A DNA stretch of 64,000 bases from Flavobacteriaceae bacterium EG-1 (GCF_009649685.1 NZ_WJPK01000001.1:1-64000); one strand, 5' to 3'. Shown: positions 1 to 10,125, counted from the first letter of the stretch. The notes: generated by a model from the sequence alone, not told the origin. A program made the numbers and translations.

Positions 1-3000
1 AATATCTTCAACATCATAGGTAAAAGAATCCGTTCCATTAAAGTCCGCATCAGGTGTATATGAAAAAGTACCATCACCAGCCATGACCACAGTTCCGTTT
101 GAAGCATCGGTATTTAGTGCATAGGTTGTAGCAGTGGTGTGGGTATCGTTAGTAGACACATCTTCATTTAAGACAGTATCTTCATCGACACTAAAAGCAT
201 CATCCACCGCATCTGCAATAGGATTTACCGTAATAGTTACCGTAGCCGTTTCAGTAGTACCATTAATATCAGTTACATCATAAGTAAAAGAATCCGTTCC
301 ATTAAAGTCGGCATCAGGTGTATAGGAAAAAGTACCATCACCTGCCATGACTACAGTACCATTACTAGCATCAGTATTTAATGCATAAGTGGTAGCAGTG
401 GTGTGGGTATCGTTAGTAGACACATCTTCATTTAAGACAGTATCTTCATCGACACTAAAAGCATCATCCACTGCATCTGCAATAGGATTGACGGTTATAG
501 TTACCGTAGCCGTTTCAGTAGTACCATTAATATCAGTTACATCATAAGTAAAAGAATCCGTTCCATTAAAGTCAGCATCAGGTGTATATGAAAAAGTACC
601 ATCACCGGCCATGACTACAGTTCCGTTTGAAGCATCAGTATTTAGTGCATAAGTTGTAGCAGTAGTGTGGGTATCATTAGTAGATACATCTTCATTTAAG
701 ACGGTATCTTCATCGACGCTAAAAGCATCACCAACAGCATCAGCAATAGGATTTACCGTAATAGTTACCGTAGCCGTTTCCGTTAAACCATTAATATCTT
801 CAACATCATAGGTAAAAGAATCCGTTCCATTAAAGTCCGCATCAGGTGTATATGAAAAAGTACCATCACCAGCCATGACCACGGTTCCGTTTGAAGCATC
901 AGTATTTAGTGCATAAGTTGTAGCAGTAGTGTGGGTATCGTTAGTAGATACATCTTCATTTAAGACGGTATCTTCATCCACACTAAAAGCATCACCAACA
1001 GCATCAGCAATAGGATTCACGGTAATAGTAACGGTAGCCGTTTCAGTAGCACCATTAATATCTTCAACATCATAAGTAAAGGAATCTGTTCCATTAAAAT
1101 CCGCATCAGGTGTATATGAAAAAGTACCATCACCCGCCATGACTACAGTTCCGTTTGAAGCATCAGTATTTAGTGCATAAGTAGTGGCAGTAGTGTGGGT
1201 GTCATTAGTAGACACATCTTCATTTAAGACGGTATCTTCATCGACACTAAAAGCATCACCAACAGCATCAGCAATAGGATTCACGGTAATAGTTACCGTA
1301 GCCGTTTCAGTAGCACCATTAATATCAGTTACATCATAAGTAAAAGAATCCGTTCCATTAAAGTCGGCATCAGGAGTATATGAAAAAGTACCATCACCTG
1401 CCATGACTACAGTTCCATTGCCAGCATCAGTATTTAGTGCATAAGTTGTAGCAGTGGTGTGGGTGTCATTAGTAGATACATCTTCATTTAAGACGGTATC
1501 TTCATCGACGCTAAAAGCATCACCAACAGCATCAGCAATAGGATTGACGGTAATAGTAACGGTAGCCGTTTCAGTAGCACCATTAATATCTTCAACATCA
1601 TAAGTAAAGGAATCTGTTCCATTAAAATCCGCATCAGGTGTATATGAAAAAGTACCATCACCCGCCATGACTACAGTTCCATTGCCAGCATCAGTATTTA
1701 GTGCATAAGTAGTGGCAGTAGTGTGGGTATCGTTAGTAGATACATCTTCATTTAAGACGGTATCTTCATCGACACTAAAAGCATCATCCACCGCATCTGC
1801 AATAGGATTCACGGTAATAGTAACGGTAGCCGTTTCCGTTAAACCATTAATATCAGTTACATCATAGGTAAAAGAATCCGTTCCATTAAAGTCCGCATCA
1901 GGTGTATAGGAAAAAGTACCATCACCAGCCATGACCACAGTTCCGTTTGAAGCATCAGTATTTAGTGCATAAGTTGTAGCAGTAGTGTGGGTATCGTTAG
2001 TAGATACATCTTCATTTAAGACAGTATCCTCATCGACAGTAAACGAATCATCCACCGCATCCGCAATAGGATTTACCGTAATAGTAACGGTAGCCGTTTC
2101 AGTAGCACCATTAATATCTTCAACATCATAAGTAAAAGAATCCGTTCCGTTGAAATCTGCATCAGGTGTATAGGAAAAAGTACCATCACCTGCCATGACT
2201 ACAGTTCCGTTTGAAGCATCAGTATTTAGTGCATAAGTTGTAGCAGTAGTGTGGATATCGTTAGTAGACACATCTTCATTTAAGACGGTATCTTCATCCA
2301 CACTAAAAGTATCATCAATAGCATCTGCAATAGGATTGACCGTAATAGTAACCGTAGCCGTTTCAGTAGCACCATTAATATCTTCAACATCATAAGTAAA
2401 GGAATCCGTTCCATTAAAGTCCGCATCAGGTGTATATGAAAAAGTACCATCACCTGCCATGACTACAGTTCCGTTTGAAGCATCAGTATTTAGTGCATAA
2501 GTTGTAGCAGTAGTGTGGGTGTCATTAGTAGACACATCTTCATTTAAGACGGTATCCTCATCGACACTAAAAGCATCACCAACAGCATCAGCAATAGGAT
2601 TTACCGTAATAGTTACCGTAGCCGTTTCAGTAGCACCATTAATATCTTCAACATCATAGGTAAAAGAATCCGTTCCATTAAAGTCCGCATCAGGTGTATA
2701 TGAAAAAGTACCATCACCAGCCATGACCACAGTTCCGTTTGAAGCATCGGTATTTAGTGCATAAGTTGTAGCAGTAGTGTGGGTGTCATTAGTAGACACA
2801 TCTTCATTTAAGACGGTATCCTCATCCACACTAAAAGCATCACCAACAGCATCAGCAATTGGATTTACCGTAATAGTAACGGTAGCCGTTTCAGAAGCAG
2901 TATTAATATCAGTTACAACATAAGTAAAAGAATCCGTACCATTAAAGTCGGCATCAGGAGTATATGAAAAAGTACCATCACCGGCCATGACCACAGTTCC

Positions 3001-3432
3001 GTTTGAAGCATCAGTATTTAGTGCATAAGTAGTGGCAGTAGTGTGGGTATCGTTAGTAGATACATCTTCATTTAAGACGGTATCTTCATCCACACTAAAA
3101 GCATCACCAACAGCATCTGCAATAGGGTTGACAGTTATGGTTACCGTAGCCGTTTCCGTTAAACCATTAATATCAGTTACATCATAAGTAAAAGAATCCG
3201 TTCCATTAAAGTCAGCATCAGGAGTATATGAAAAAGTACCATCACCGGCCATGACTACAGTTCCGTTGCCAGCATCAGTATTTAGTGCATAAGTAGTGGC
3301 AGTAGTGTGGGTATCGTTAGTAGACACATCTTCATTTAAGACGGTATCTTCATCGACGCTAAAAGCATCACCAACAGCATCAGCAATAGGATTCACGGTA
3401 ATAGTAACGGTAGCATCAGCAGCATACCCTTT
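1..3432 (-). repeat. Thirteen tandem 264-bp coding repeats
   Basis: The block starting AATATC recurs at 1, 265, 529, 793, 1057, 1321, 1585, 1849, 2113, 2377, 2641, 2905 and 3169. That is an exact 264-bp (88-codon) period with no indel. A fourteenth, clearly diverged unit lies at 3433-3696. Units differ by scattered substitutions shared in patches: for example PIADAVDDAF versus PIADAVGDAF, and TDINGTTET versus EDINGATET versus TDINGLTET. The array continues past the left edge, so the total copy number is unknown. Confidence 0.97.
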
Positions 3433-4764
3433 AGTATCAGTAATTCTATAAATAAAAGAATCGCTTCCGTTAAAATCAGCATTTGGAGTGTATAAAACAA
3501 AATCGTCAGTTGGGATTGTAGGTGTGCTATTATTATTAACAACAGCAGTACCATTAGTGGGGTTGGTTGAAATAGAAATAGCTGAATTGGAATGACCATT
3601 ACCACCAAAATCATCATTTGCAGTAACTTGAATATTAATACTTGAGTCTTCATCAACTGAATCGTTGTCATCTACAGGTGCGGGAAAGAAGCTTTCTGTA
3701 ATGTCGTCTTCAGTATTTAAATCGGTATCATCACCATCATCAGATGTGTCATTCACAAGTAAATTCCCAAAAATAGCATCAGCATTTACTTCAACCTGGT
3801 TTAGAAGCCCACCAGCATTTATTTCAGATTGATTTAAGGAGTAGGTGACAGTATATGTAGCAATTTCATCAACTTCTAAATGTCCTTCAGAAGAACCAGA
3901 AGTAGCGCCAGAATAGTTAATCGTTCCTATTGTTAAGGCATTATTATCTACATCTGTAAATGTATCATTAAGTGAGATATTATCGATAGGTACATTACCA
4001 TTGTTTTCAACCTTAATTGTATAGTCAACTGTATCACCTATGTTAATGGGAGTACTAAAGTTTTCAACTACGGTTTTTGTAACTTCAATGGATGGTTTTG
4101 CTATTATTAAATTTGATAAAACAAACTCAACCTGTTCATTGCCGCCTAATATTCCTCCAACAATTGTCGCGCTCAAATTGATAGTAGATGCTGGATTTGT
4201 CAATTGCAAACTTCCACCACCTCTTCCAGGTGTTCCTGTGTTTCCACACTCATCGAAACCTAAATTAATTAATGCAGTCCGATCGACATTAAAACTATTG
4301 CTATTTGATTCGAAAACGGAAGAATTGTTAGAGCTTAGTTCCGTCCATGTGTTATTTGTTATTGTAAAAACTCCAGTAGAAGATCCTAACACCGACCAAG
4401 TCCCAACCCTGTCTACATGAAGAATAGGTGAAATAATATATATTGGTTCATCCGTTACGTTATCAAAGAACGAAAACTGAATGATGTCTGGAGCCCCATC
4501 ATTTATTTCTAACTCCAAAGAAGAGCTGCCATAAATAACAGGGTCACTATAGGTAGCACTATTTGTACAACCCATAATATCTTCACCTATTATAGAACCA
4601 CCTCCAGAAAAGGATGCTTCAATTCGTATAGAATTATCTGAACTGATAGATTCCCAAACATTTGCACTCTTAAGATTCCATTCATCACTTTGTTGAGCGT
4701 GCATTGAATAAGAAAATAAAAGAAAGCAAAATACTTTTAATATACGATAGGTTCGATTTCTCAA
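1..4764 (-). CDS. Giant secreted tandem-repeat (cadherin/Ig-like, tandem-95 type) protein, C-terminus outside window
   Basis: The frame stays open from a TTG codon at 4764 to the left edge, giving 1588 residues with the C-terminus missing. Two in-frame TAA codons sit directly before the TTG. The first ~23 residues form a clean signal peptide (basic start, FCFLLFSYSMHA), so TTG is preferred over the later ATG. Residues ~25-215 are a unique domain with two or three cysteines. Residues ~218-355 resemble a DUF11-type domain (GDTVDYTIKVENNGNVPIDN). Residues ~357-444 are a divergent repeat, and 445-1588 hold thirteen 88-residue repeats with motifs VDEDTVLNEDVSTNDT and GDGTFSYTPDADFNGTDSFT. The acidic DxD content suggests calcium binding. 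Such proteins are normally surface adhesins, often ending in a type IX secretion signal, which cannot be checked here. Confidence 0.9.
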   Translation of the reverse strand, partial: MRNRTYRILKVFCFLLFSYSMHAQQSDEWNLKSANVWESISSDNSIRIEASFSGGGSIIGEDIMGCTNSATYSDPVIYGSSSLELEINDGAPDIIQFSFFDNVTDEPIYIISPILHVDRVGTWSVLGSSTGVFTITNNTWTELSSNNSSVFESNSNSFNVDRTALINLGFDECGNTGTPGRGGGSLQLTNPASTINLSATIVGGILGGNEQVEFVLSNLIIAKPSIEVTKTVVENFSTPINIGDTVDYTIKVENNGNVPIDNISLNDTFTDVDNNALTIGTINYSGATSGSSEGHLEVDEIATYTVTYSLNQSEINAGGLLNQVEVNADAIFGNLLVNDTSDDGDDTDLNTEDDITESFFPAPVDDNDSVDEDSSINIQVTANDDFGGNGHSNSAISISTNPTNGTAVVNNNSTPTIPTDDFVLYTPNADFNGSDSFIYRITDTKGYAADATVTITVNPIADAVGDAFSVDEDTVLNEDVSTNDTHTTATTYALNTDAGNGTVVMAGDGTFSYTPDADFNGTDSFTYDVTDINGLTETATVTITVNPIADAVGDAFSVDEDTVLNEDVSTNDTHTTATTYALNTDASNGTVVMAGDGTFSYTPDADFNGTDSFTYVVTDINTASETATVTITVNPIADAVGDAFSVDEDTVLNEDVSTNDTHTTATTYALNTDASNGTVVMAGDGTFSYTPDADFNGTDSFTYDVEDINGATETATVTITVNPIADAVGDAFSVDEDTVLNEDVSTNDTHTTATTYALNTDASNGTVVMAGDGTFSYTPDADFNGTDSFTYDVEDINGATETATVTITVNPIADAIDDTFSVDEDTVLNEDVSTNDIHTTATTYALNTDASNGTVVMAGDGTFSYTPDADFNGTDSFTYDVEDINGATETATVTITVNPIADAVDDSFTVDEDTVLNEDVSTNDTHTTATTYALNTDASNGTVVMAGDGTFSYTPDADFNGTDSFTYDVTDINGLTETATVTITVNPIADAVDDAFSVDEDTVLNEDVSTNDTHTTATTYALNTDAGNGTVVMAGDGTFSYTPDADFNGTDSFTYDVEDINGATETATVTITVNPIADAVGDAFSVDEDTVLNEDVSTNDTHTTATTYALNTDAGNGTVVMAGDGTFSYTPDADFNGTDSFTYDVTDINGATETATVTITVNPIADAVGDAFSVDEDTVLNEDVSTNDTHTTATTYALNTDASNGTVVMAGDGTFSYTPDADFNGTDSFTYDVEDINGATETATVTITVNPIADAVGDAFSVDEDTVLNEDVSTNDTHTTATTYALNTDASNGTVVMAGDGTFSYTPDADFNGTDSFTYDVEDINGLTETATVTITVNPIADAVGDAFSVDEDTVLNEDVSTNDTHTTATTYALNTDASNGTVVMAGDGTFSYTPDADFNGTDSFTYDVTDINGTTETATVTITVNPIADAVDDAFSVDEDTVLNEDVSTNDTHTTATTYALNTDASNGTVVMAGDGTFSYTPDADFNGTDSFTYDVTDINGTTETATVTITVNPIADAVDDAFSVDEDTVLNEDVSTNDTHTTATTYALNTDASNGTVVMAGDGTFSYTPDADFNGTDSFTYDVEDI

Positions 4765-4943
4765 TTATTAAATAAATTCTAGATTAGTTATTCGCCCATG
4801 AACAAGCTTTATAAGTAAAAACTTACAAAGTATTAGTAAATATAGAGCGCCACATTACCGGTCTCAATTAAATGTTGTAAACAGGGGATAAATGGAGGTA
4901 AAGACAGTAGAAAGTGTGGACTAGTATTATCTTTATTCTTTAG

Positions 4944-6359
4944 CTAAAGACCTAATTCTTTGCCTTTTATCAACATGTAATTCTTAGCAGCTTCATAATT
5001 ATTAGGAATTTCACCTTCTAGAATTGCTTCTTTGATTGCTTCTTTAATAATGCCAATTTCTTTTGAAGGACTTAGATTAAATGTTTGCATAATTTCCTCA
5101 CCAGATATCGGTGGTTGAAAATTTCGAATTTGATCTCGATTTTCAACTTCAATTATCTTTTTACGAACCCGCTCAAAATTGCTTTTATATTTTTTCTTTC
5201 TTCTTGCGTTTTTTGTGGTAATATCGGCAATACAGAGTGTCATTAAGTCTTCTATATTGTCTCCGGCATCAAAGACTAATCTGCGGACTGCAGAATCTGT
5301 AGCATAATCTTCTGCAATTACAATAGGTCTCGAACTCATACGAACCATTTTTTGAACGAATTTCATTTTGTCATTTAATGGTAGTCTCAACCTTTTAAAA
5401 AGTTTGTAAACCATTTGCGAACCAACAAATTCATGACCATGAAACGTCCATCCTATTTTATTATGGAATTTTTTAGTTGGTGCTTTCCCAATATCATGTA
5501 AAAGTGCTGCCCAACGTAACCAAAGATTATCCGTAGTTTCTGCTATATTATCTACAACTTCGAGTGTATGCCAAAAATTATCTTTATGTCGTTGACCTTC
5601 AATTTCTTCAATACCTTGTAAAGCAACTAATTCGGGAAAGATGTATGCTAATAATTCAGTTTTATGCAATAATGCAAAGCCCTTTGAGGGCTTGTTGCTC
5701 ATCATTATTTTATGAATTTCATCAACAATACGCTCGTTCGAAATTATTTTAATACGCTCTTTGTTTTCTGTGATTGCCCTTAGTGATTGCTCTTCTATTG
5801 TAAAATTTAATTGAGTTGCAAATCGAATGGCACGCATCATTCGTAAGGGATCATCAGAATAAGTAATACCTGGTTCAAGTGGAGTTCTAATAATTTCTTT
5901 TTCTAAATCTAATACTCCATTAAAAGGATCCAGTAATTCACCAAAATTGTTTTCATTTAATGAAAGTGCAAGTGCGTTAATCGTGAAATCTCTTCTTTTT
6001 TGATCGTCTTCTAAAGTACCATTCTCTACTATAGGTTTACGACTATCGCTATTATAGCTTTCTTTTCTGGCTCCAACAAATTCAATTTCTATGTCCTGAT
6101 ATTTTACCATCGCTGTACCGAAATTTTTAAAAATAGAAACTTGTGGTTTACCATTTAGCTTTGATGCAACTTTTTGGGCTAGATTAATTCCACTTCCTAT
6201 AGCTACAATATCTATATCTTTATGGCTTCCTCGTTGTAATAGATAATCACGAACAAATCCACCAATTACATAACAATCAGTACTAAGTTCTTTGGCTGCA
6301 TCTGCGATAACCTTAAAAATTGGATTGGATAATGCTTCTTTATATTGTGGCAAACTCAT
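4944..6359 (-). CDS. cca: CCA tRNA nucleotidyltransferase with HD domain
   Basis: This enzyme adds or repairs the 3' CCA end of tRNAs in the cytoplasm. The 471-residue protein has the class II nucleotidyltransferase core: GGFVRDYLL at 33-41, the metal-binding DxD at 48/50, RRDFTINAL at 122-130, and the ERhead/RNA-binding signature DPLRMMRAIRF at 170-180. An HD phosphohydrolase-like region follows (H264, HD at 288-289, HGHE at 307-310). Length and order fit the HD-containing bacterial CCA family. It lies 58 bp downstream of tsaC on the same strand, a sensible tRNA-maturation pair. The ATG start is followed directly by the conserved N-terminal helix. Confidence 0.93.
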   Translation of the reverse strand: MSLPQYKEALSNPIFKVIADAAKELSTDCYVIGGFVRDYLLQRGSHKDIDIVAIGSGINLAQKVASKLNGKPQVSIFKNFGTAMVKYQDIEIEFVGARKESYNSDSRKPIVENGTLEDDQKRRDFTINALALSLNENNFGELLDPFNGVLDLEKEIIRTPLEPGITYSDDPLRMMRAIRFATQLNFTIEEQSLRAITENKERIKIISNERIVDEIHKIMMSNKPSKGFALLHKTELLAYIFPELVALQGIEEIEGQRHKDNFWHTLEVVDNIAETTDNLWLRWAALLHDIGKAPTKKFHNKIGWTFHGHEFVGSQMVYKLFKRLRLPLNDKMKFVQKMVRMSSRPIVIAEDYATDSAVRRLVFDAGDNIEDLMTLCIADITTKNARRKKKYKSNFERVRKKIIEVENRDQIRNFQPPISGEEIMQTFNLSPSKEIGIIKEAIKEAILEGEIPNNYEAAKNYMLIKGKELGL

Positions 6360-6385
6360 GAGTTTTTAATAGTACTAAATCGGTT

Positions 6386-6416
6386 TACTCTTTACTGTTT
6401 AAAGTGATAAAGAGTA
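6386..6416. repeat. Short inverted repeat between tsaC and cca
   Basis: Arms TACTCTTTA and TAAAGAGTA pair perfectly over 9 bp around a 13-nt loop in the gap between tsaC and cca. No U-tract follows on the minus strand, so it is not a standard terminator. It could be an mRNA processing or stability hairpin, or chance in AT-rich DNA. Confidence 0.35.
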
Positions 6417-6417
6417 T

Positions 6418-6978
6418 TTATTTGCGAATTATTTTAACAGTACCATCATTTGCTAATTTTATTATCGATGAGGGAGCACCATTCTTTTTATCGCGGTTCA
6501 AATTTACCACATAGTCTACGCCTTTTAAAATATCGTCACTTATTTCGGAAAAAGATTTAGGAGTGGGAAAACCAGAGACATTAGCCGAGGTTGATACGAT
6601 TGGTCTTTTAAACTTGTTGATTAAATATTGGCAAAATTTGTCAGAGGCGATTCTTATGGCTAAAGTGTTATCCGTGGCAATTAGATTTTTTGCAATTCCT
6701 TTAGGGTTATCAAAAATAATTGTTGTGGGTTTATCTGCAATATCTATAATATCCCAAGCGACTTCAGGCACATTGGTAATATGTTTCTCCAGCATAAAAT
6801 CATTAGCAACTAAACAGATTAATGCTTTAGTATCGTTTCTTCTTTTTAATTCATAAACTTTATTAACAGCTTCTTCATTTGTTGCATCACATCCTATGCC
6901 CCATACAGTATCAGTGGGGTAAAGTATAAGTCCGCCCTTTTTGAGTATTTCAACTGTATTATTTATTTCATCAATCAT
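6418..6978 (-). CDS. tsaC: L-threonylcarbamoyladenylate synthase (YrdC/Sua5 domain)
   Basis: The product makes threonylcarbamoyl-AMP from threonine, bicarbonate and ATP, the first step of the t6A37 modification of ANN-decoding tRNAs. The 186-residue protein is a stand-alone YrdC domain: PTDTVWGIGC at 21-30, the KxR pair at K45/R47 in LKRRNDTKAL, and STSANVSG at 129-136, which together line the substrate pocket. It lacks the C-terminal extension of long Sua5 proteins, so it is the short TsaC type. It is followed by cca, consistent with a tRNA-maturation unit. Confidence 0.92.
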   Translation of the reverse strand: MIDEINNTVEILKKGGLILYPTDTVWGIGCDATNEEAVNKVYELKRRNDTKALICLVANDFMLEKHITNVPEVAWDIIDIADKPTTIIFDNPKGIAKNLIATDNTLAIRIASDKFCQYLINKFKRPIVSTSANVSGFPTPKSFSEISDDILKGVDYVVNLNRDKKNGAPSSIIKLANDGTVKIIRK

Positions 6979-7300
6979 GTAAACATTTTCTCGTTATAAT
7001 TTATTGAATTCCCATATGGGATAATTCCTAATATACTATTGAATCACTAAAAATTTCATTCTAAATTAAAGCAGTAGAATCAATTCTAGAAATAAAGATT
7101 AATTAAAACATTTGCGCTCTTTAGTAGTTGCAGTTTTTACAAATTAAAGTGCAATAATAATTAATTATTTGTATTCTATTTTAGGGCATATTGTTTATCA
7201 ACAAATAGAACTATGAGTTTTAAAACAAAAAATGTGAGTTTAGTAAAAGCTTATTAATTTTAAAATAGTAAAGTAAAGAAGCTAAACGATTAAAGTAGAA
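6979..7300. other. 322-bp intergenic region, nothing recognised
   Basis: Very AT-rich DNA between the downstream end of the glycosyltransferase gene and the start of tsaC, both on the minus strand. It must hold the tsaC promoter, but I see no convincing -7 box, terminator hairpin or small ORF with coding character. Confidence 0.6.
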
Positions 7301-8110
7301 TTATACTTCAATATGTTTGTAATTGAAAACAGGAGTAGGAGTTGCTTGTAGTTTTCTCAATTCAATATAACGTTCGTTTTCACCAAGTGCAGCAAGATAG
7401 CTTACAATAAAACCTTTTTTAGTATCTAGAAAACCAAGTCGTATTAAAAAATGATAAGAGAATTTCCATATTGGTTTTAGTATCAAACACAAATAAGAGA
7501 ATTGTTTATCGTTTAAATAATCTTCTTTAGCCTTAAAACGACCATAAGAAAGCATTTTACTCTTATAATCGTTATAATTTTTATAAGAATAATGAATTAA
7601 TTTTTCTTTAAAAACAGCTGTTTTACCCTCTACTTCAAGAGTTTCATGAACAATTCTACTTGATGCGAATTTAACTTTAGACTTTTTAAAGAGTCTATAA
7701 TTTTTATCACTGCGCCAAGCACAAAAATTTAATGGTTTATCCTTGAACATGAATTTTTTGTAGAACCAATATGCACTAGCAGTATTTTTAGAATAAAGTA
7801 CATTTTCTATTTCTTTACGTAATTGATTTGTAACAATTTCATCGGCATCATTAAATAGAACCCAATCGTTAGTAGCCTGAGCTAGAGCAAAGGATTTTTG
7901 ATTGGTAAAATTTTCAAAAGTCTTTTGAATTACTTTAACTTTTGGGTGATTCTTTAAATATTCATAGGTGCCGTCTGTACTATAAGAATCTACAACAATA
8001 ATTTCATCTGCGAATGAAATTGATTCTATACACTTTTCAATATATCCTATTTCATTATAGGTAATAATAAGCGCTGTAAGGTTTTTCCTATTTTTCTGGA
8101 ATGAATACAT
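7301..8110 (-). CDS. Glycosyltransferase family 2 (WaaE/KdtX-like)
   Basis: A 269-residue GT-A fold transferase. The N-terminal nucleotide-sugar domain has LIITYNE at 14-20, DSYSTDGT at 41-48 and the metal-binding DAD at 88-90. The pattern QKSFALAQATNDWVLFNDAD and the later RIVHETLEVEG stretch are typical of the WaaE/KdtX-like branch that adds sugars to lipopolysaccharide core or exopolysaccharide; the acceptor cannot be told from sequence. Its whole length is paralogous to the C-terminal half (about 383-631) of the neighbouring upstream gene, so a local duplication is likely. No signal peptide is present; it probably acts at the cytoplasmic face of the inner membrane. Confidence 0.88.
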   Translation of the reverse strand: MYSFQKNRKNLTALIITYNEIGYIEKCIESISFADEIIVVDSYSTDGTYEYLKNHPKVKVIQKTFENFTNQKSFALAQATNDWVLFNDADEIVTNQLRKEIENVLYSKNTASAYWFYKKFMFKDKPLNFCAWRSDKNYRLFKKSKVKFASSRIVHETLEVEGKTAVFKEKLIHYSYKNYNDYKSKMLSYGRFKAKEDYLNDKQFSYLCLILKPIWKFSYHFLIRLGFLDTKKGFIVSYLAALGENERYIELRKLQATPTPVFNYKHIEV

Positions 8111-8229
8111 ACGTATCTATAACTGAAAAAAGCTTAAAAAATTATGCGCTAAAAGTTATTTGTATATCTTTTTAAGGTTAGAACATGAAAATAATAATGA
8201 ATTTAGAAAACAAAAAGGGGTACTACTGT

Positions 8230-10125
8230 CTATTTCCGACTTTTTATTTTTTTTAGCTCTTTATAGCGTGCATAAACACCGTATGCATTTAAGTAACAGA
8301 TAATTAGACCTTTTTTGCCATCCAAAATTCCTAGTCTAAAAATATAATGATAAACAAACTTGTACAATGGTCTAAAAACAAAATGATAAATATTGGGTGA
8401 ATAGCTTTTTGATGATTCTTCTAAAGCTTTCATTTTACCATATTTAATCATCTTGCTTTTATATTCATCATAATTTTTATATGAATAATGTATAAGCTTA
8501 TAATGTAGGTTATCAGATTTACCATCAACAATTAGGGTTTCGTGAACAATTCTATCTTGAGTAAATTGGGCTTTACTTTTTCTAAAAAGACGATAATTCT
8601 TGTCAGTTTGCCAACCACTATACTTCAATACTTTATCTTCAAACATGAATGTTCTATAAAAAAAATATGCGCTTGCTGTTTTTTCTTTATTATTTATGGT
8701 ATCAATTATTTCGTGTTTTAGATTATTGGTAACTCTCTCATCTGCATCCATAAAAAGTACCCAATCATTACTTGCTTGTTCTAAGGCAAAAGATTTTTGA
8801 TCGGTAAAATTTTTAAAAGGCCTTTTAATCAATTTTACATTTTTATGCTTTTCTATACATTCAATAGTACCATCTGTACTAAAAGAGTCAACGATAATTA
8901 TTTCGTCAGCAAAGCTTAAATTTTCTATTACTTCCGCAATATGTTCAATTTCATTATATGTAATCATTACGGCAGAGAGTTTCTTTTTTTCCGTATTAAC
9001 CGTAATGTTATCACTTATTACTTCTTTGTAAACGTTGTAAATATTATTTGCTACTAATTCGTCATTAAATTTTTGAACAAATTGGTAACCTTTTTCAATA
9101 ATTTCATTTCTCAGAGAAGAATCATTGAATAATAAATCAATTTTTTCTCGCAACATACCCTGATCAAGTGGGTTGATGTATAATGATGTAGGTCCGCCGG
9201 CCTCTGGAAAACAGCTACCTGTTGAAGTAATAACCGGAGTTTTACTAAAAAGGGCTTCAATAATAGGAATTCCAAAACCTTCACAAATCGACGGATAACA
9301 AAATACAGTTGCTAATTGATATATGATGGCTAAGTCTAATACCGGAACATTTTTTAAAAAAATTACACGTTCCTCAAGATTATTTTCTTTGATATAATCT
9401 CTGATTTTGGAAGCATATTTTTTTTCGCCACCAACAAGTACTAAAGTGTAGTTGCTGTCCTTAATAGCTTGAACAATTGTCAGTGCATTTTTTCTTTCTT
9501 GTAATGTACCTACATTTAAAATAAACTGATTTGGTAAATCGTATTTTTTTGCAACTTCAGTTTTTTGAAGTGCACTATACTCATGCTTGTAGGCGTCATT
9601 ACAGCCTTGGTAAACAACACTTATTTTTTCGGATTCTATTTTCAAATATTTGACAATATCACGTTTAGTTTGCTCGCTAATAGCAATCACCTTTTCGGCT
9701 GTTCTAGCCGCGTGCTTAAATTTTCTCTTGTAAACGAGTCTATCAATCCAAAAATAGTAGTGAGGATGACTTAAGAAAATAAGATCATGAATGGTAACAA
9801 TTGAGACAATACCTCTTTCCTTCAATCTTACAGGTGTCTCACCAGATAATCCATGATAAATCTGAACTCCGTCAGCAGCAATTTGATCACTAACAGCACC
9901 AAGTCGCCATAAAGATGAAAACACTCTCCAAAATTTACTATCAGGATAGCGCACTAAAACACGATCTAAAATTTTAAGGCGTTCCGTTCTTGAAGGTTTA
10001 GTATTGTACAGTATGAATTTGTCGATAGGGGTATATTTATGGAGTATTCTTATAACATCCCTACCATAATTACCAAGACCGGTGTTGTTATGAAATATTC
10101 TTTTGGCGTCAAAACCGACTCTCAT
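8230..10125 (-). CDS. Bifunctional glycosyltransferase: GT4 (GT-B) fused to GT2 (GT-A)
   Basis: This 631-residue protein joins two transferases. Residues 1-~375 are GT4/GT-B: a glycine-rich N-terminal loop (NNTGLGNYGR), LNVGTLQERKN at 203-213, and the EX7E donor-binding motif EGFGIPIIE with E282 and E290. Residues ~383-631 are GT2/GT-A: MITYNE, DSFSTDGT at 413-420, DAD at 460-462, then DRIVHETLIVDG. The linker ~376-384 is short and lysine-rich, and the frame is continuous, so this is one gene and not a sequencing joint. The downstream GT2 gene is a close paralogue of its second half. A role in LPS or capsule sugar assembly is inferred; the substrates are unknown. Confidence 0.88.
   Translation of the reverse strand: MRVGFDAKRIFHNNTGLGNYGRDVIRILHKYTPIDKFILYNTKPSRTERLKILDRVLVRYPDSKFWRVFSSLWRLGAVSDQIAADGVQIYHGLSGETPVRLKERGIVSIVTIHDLIFLSHPHYYFWIDRLVYKRKFKHAARTAEKVIAISEQTKRDIVKYLKIESEKISVVYQGCNDAYKHEYSALQKTEVAKKYDLPNQFILNVGTLQERKNALTIVQAIKDSNYTLVLVGGEKKYASKIRDYIKENNLEERVIFLKNVPVLDLAIIYQLATVFCYPSICEGFGIPIIEALFSKTPVITSTGSCFPEAGGPTSLYINPLDQGMLREKIDLLFNDSSLRNEIIEKGYQFVQKFNDELVANNIYNVYKEVISDNITVNTEKKKLSAVMITYNEIEHIAEVIENLSFADEIIIVDSFSTDGTIECIEKHKNVKLIKRPFKNFTDQKSFALEQASNDWVLFMDADERVTNNLKHEIIDTINNKEKTASAYFFYRTFMFEDKVLKYSGWQTDKNYRLFRKSKAQFTQDRIVHETLIVDGKSDNLHYKLIHYSYKNYDEYKSKMIKYGKMKALEESSKSYSPNIYHFVFRPLYKFVYHYIFRLGILDGKKGLIICYLNAYGVYARYKELKKIKSRK

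Noticed and set aside
1-3432. Regular repeats as a CRISPR array
   Set aside because: The 264-bp units are contiguous, in frame and coding; there are no short repeats with unique spacers.
3393-3671. Minus-strand 92-codon frame inside the giant repeat gene
   Set aside because: It is in a different frame from the continuous 1588-codon gene and is hydrophobic, low-complexity sequence made by frame-shifted repeat DNA.
4040-4420. Plus-strand 126-codon frame
   Set aside because: Antisense shadow of the N-terminal domain of the giant gene; no family features.
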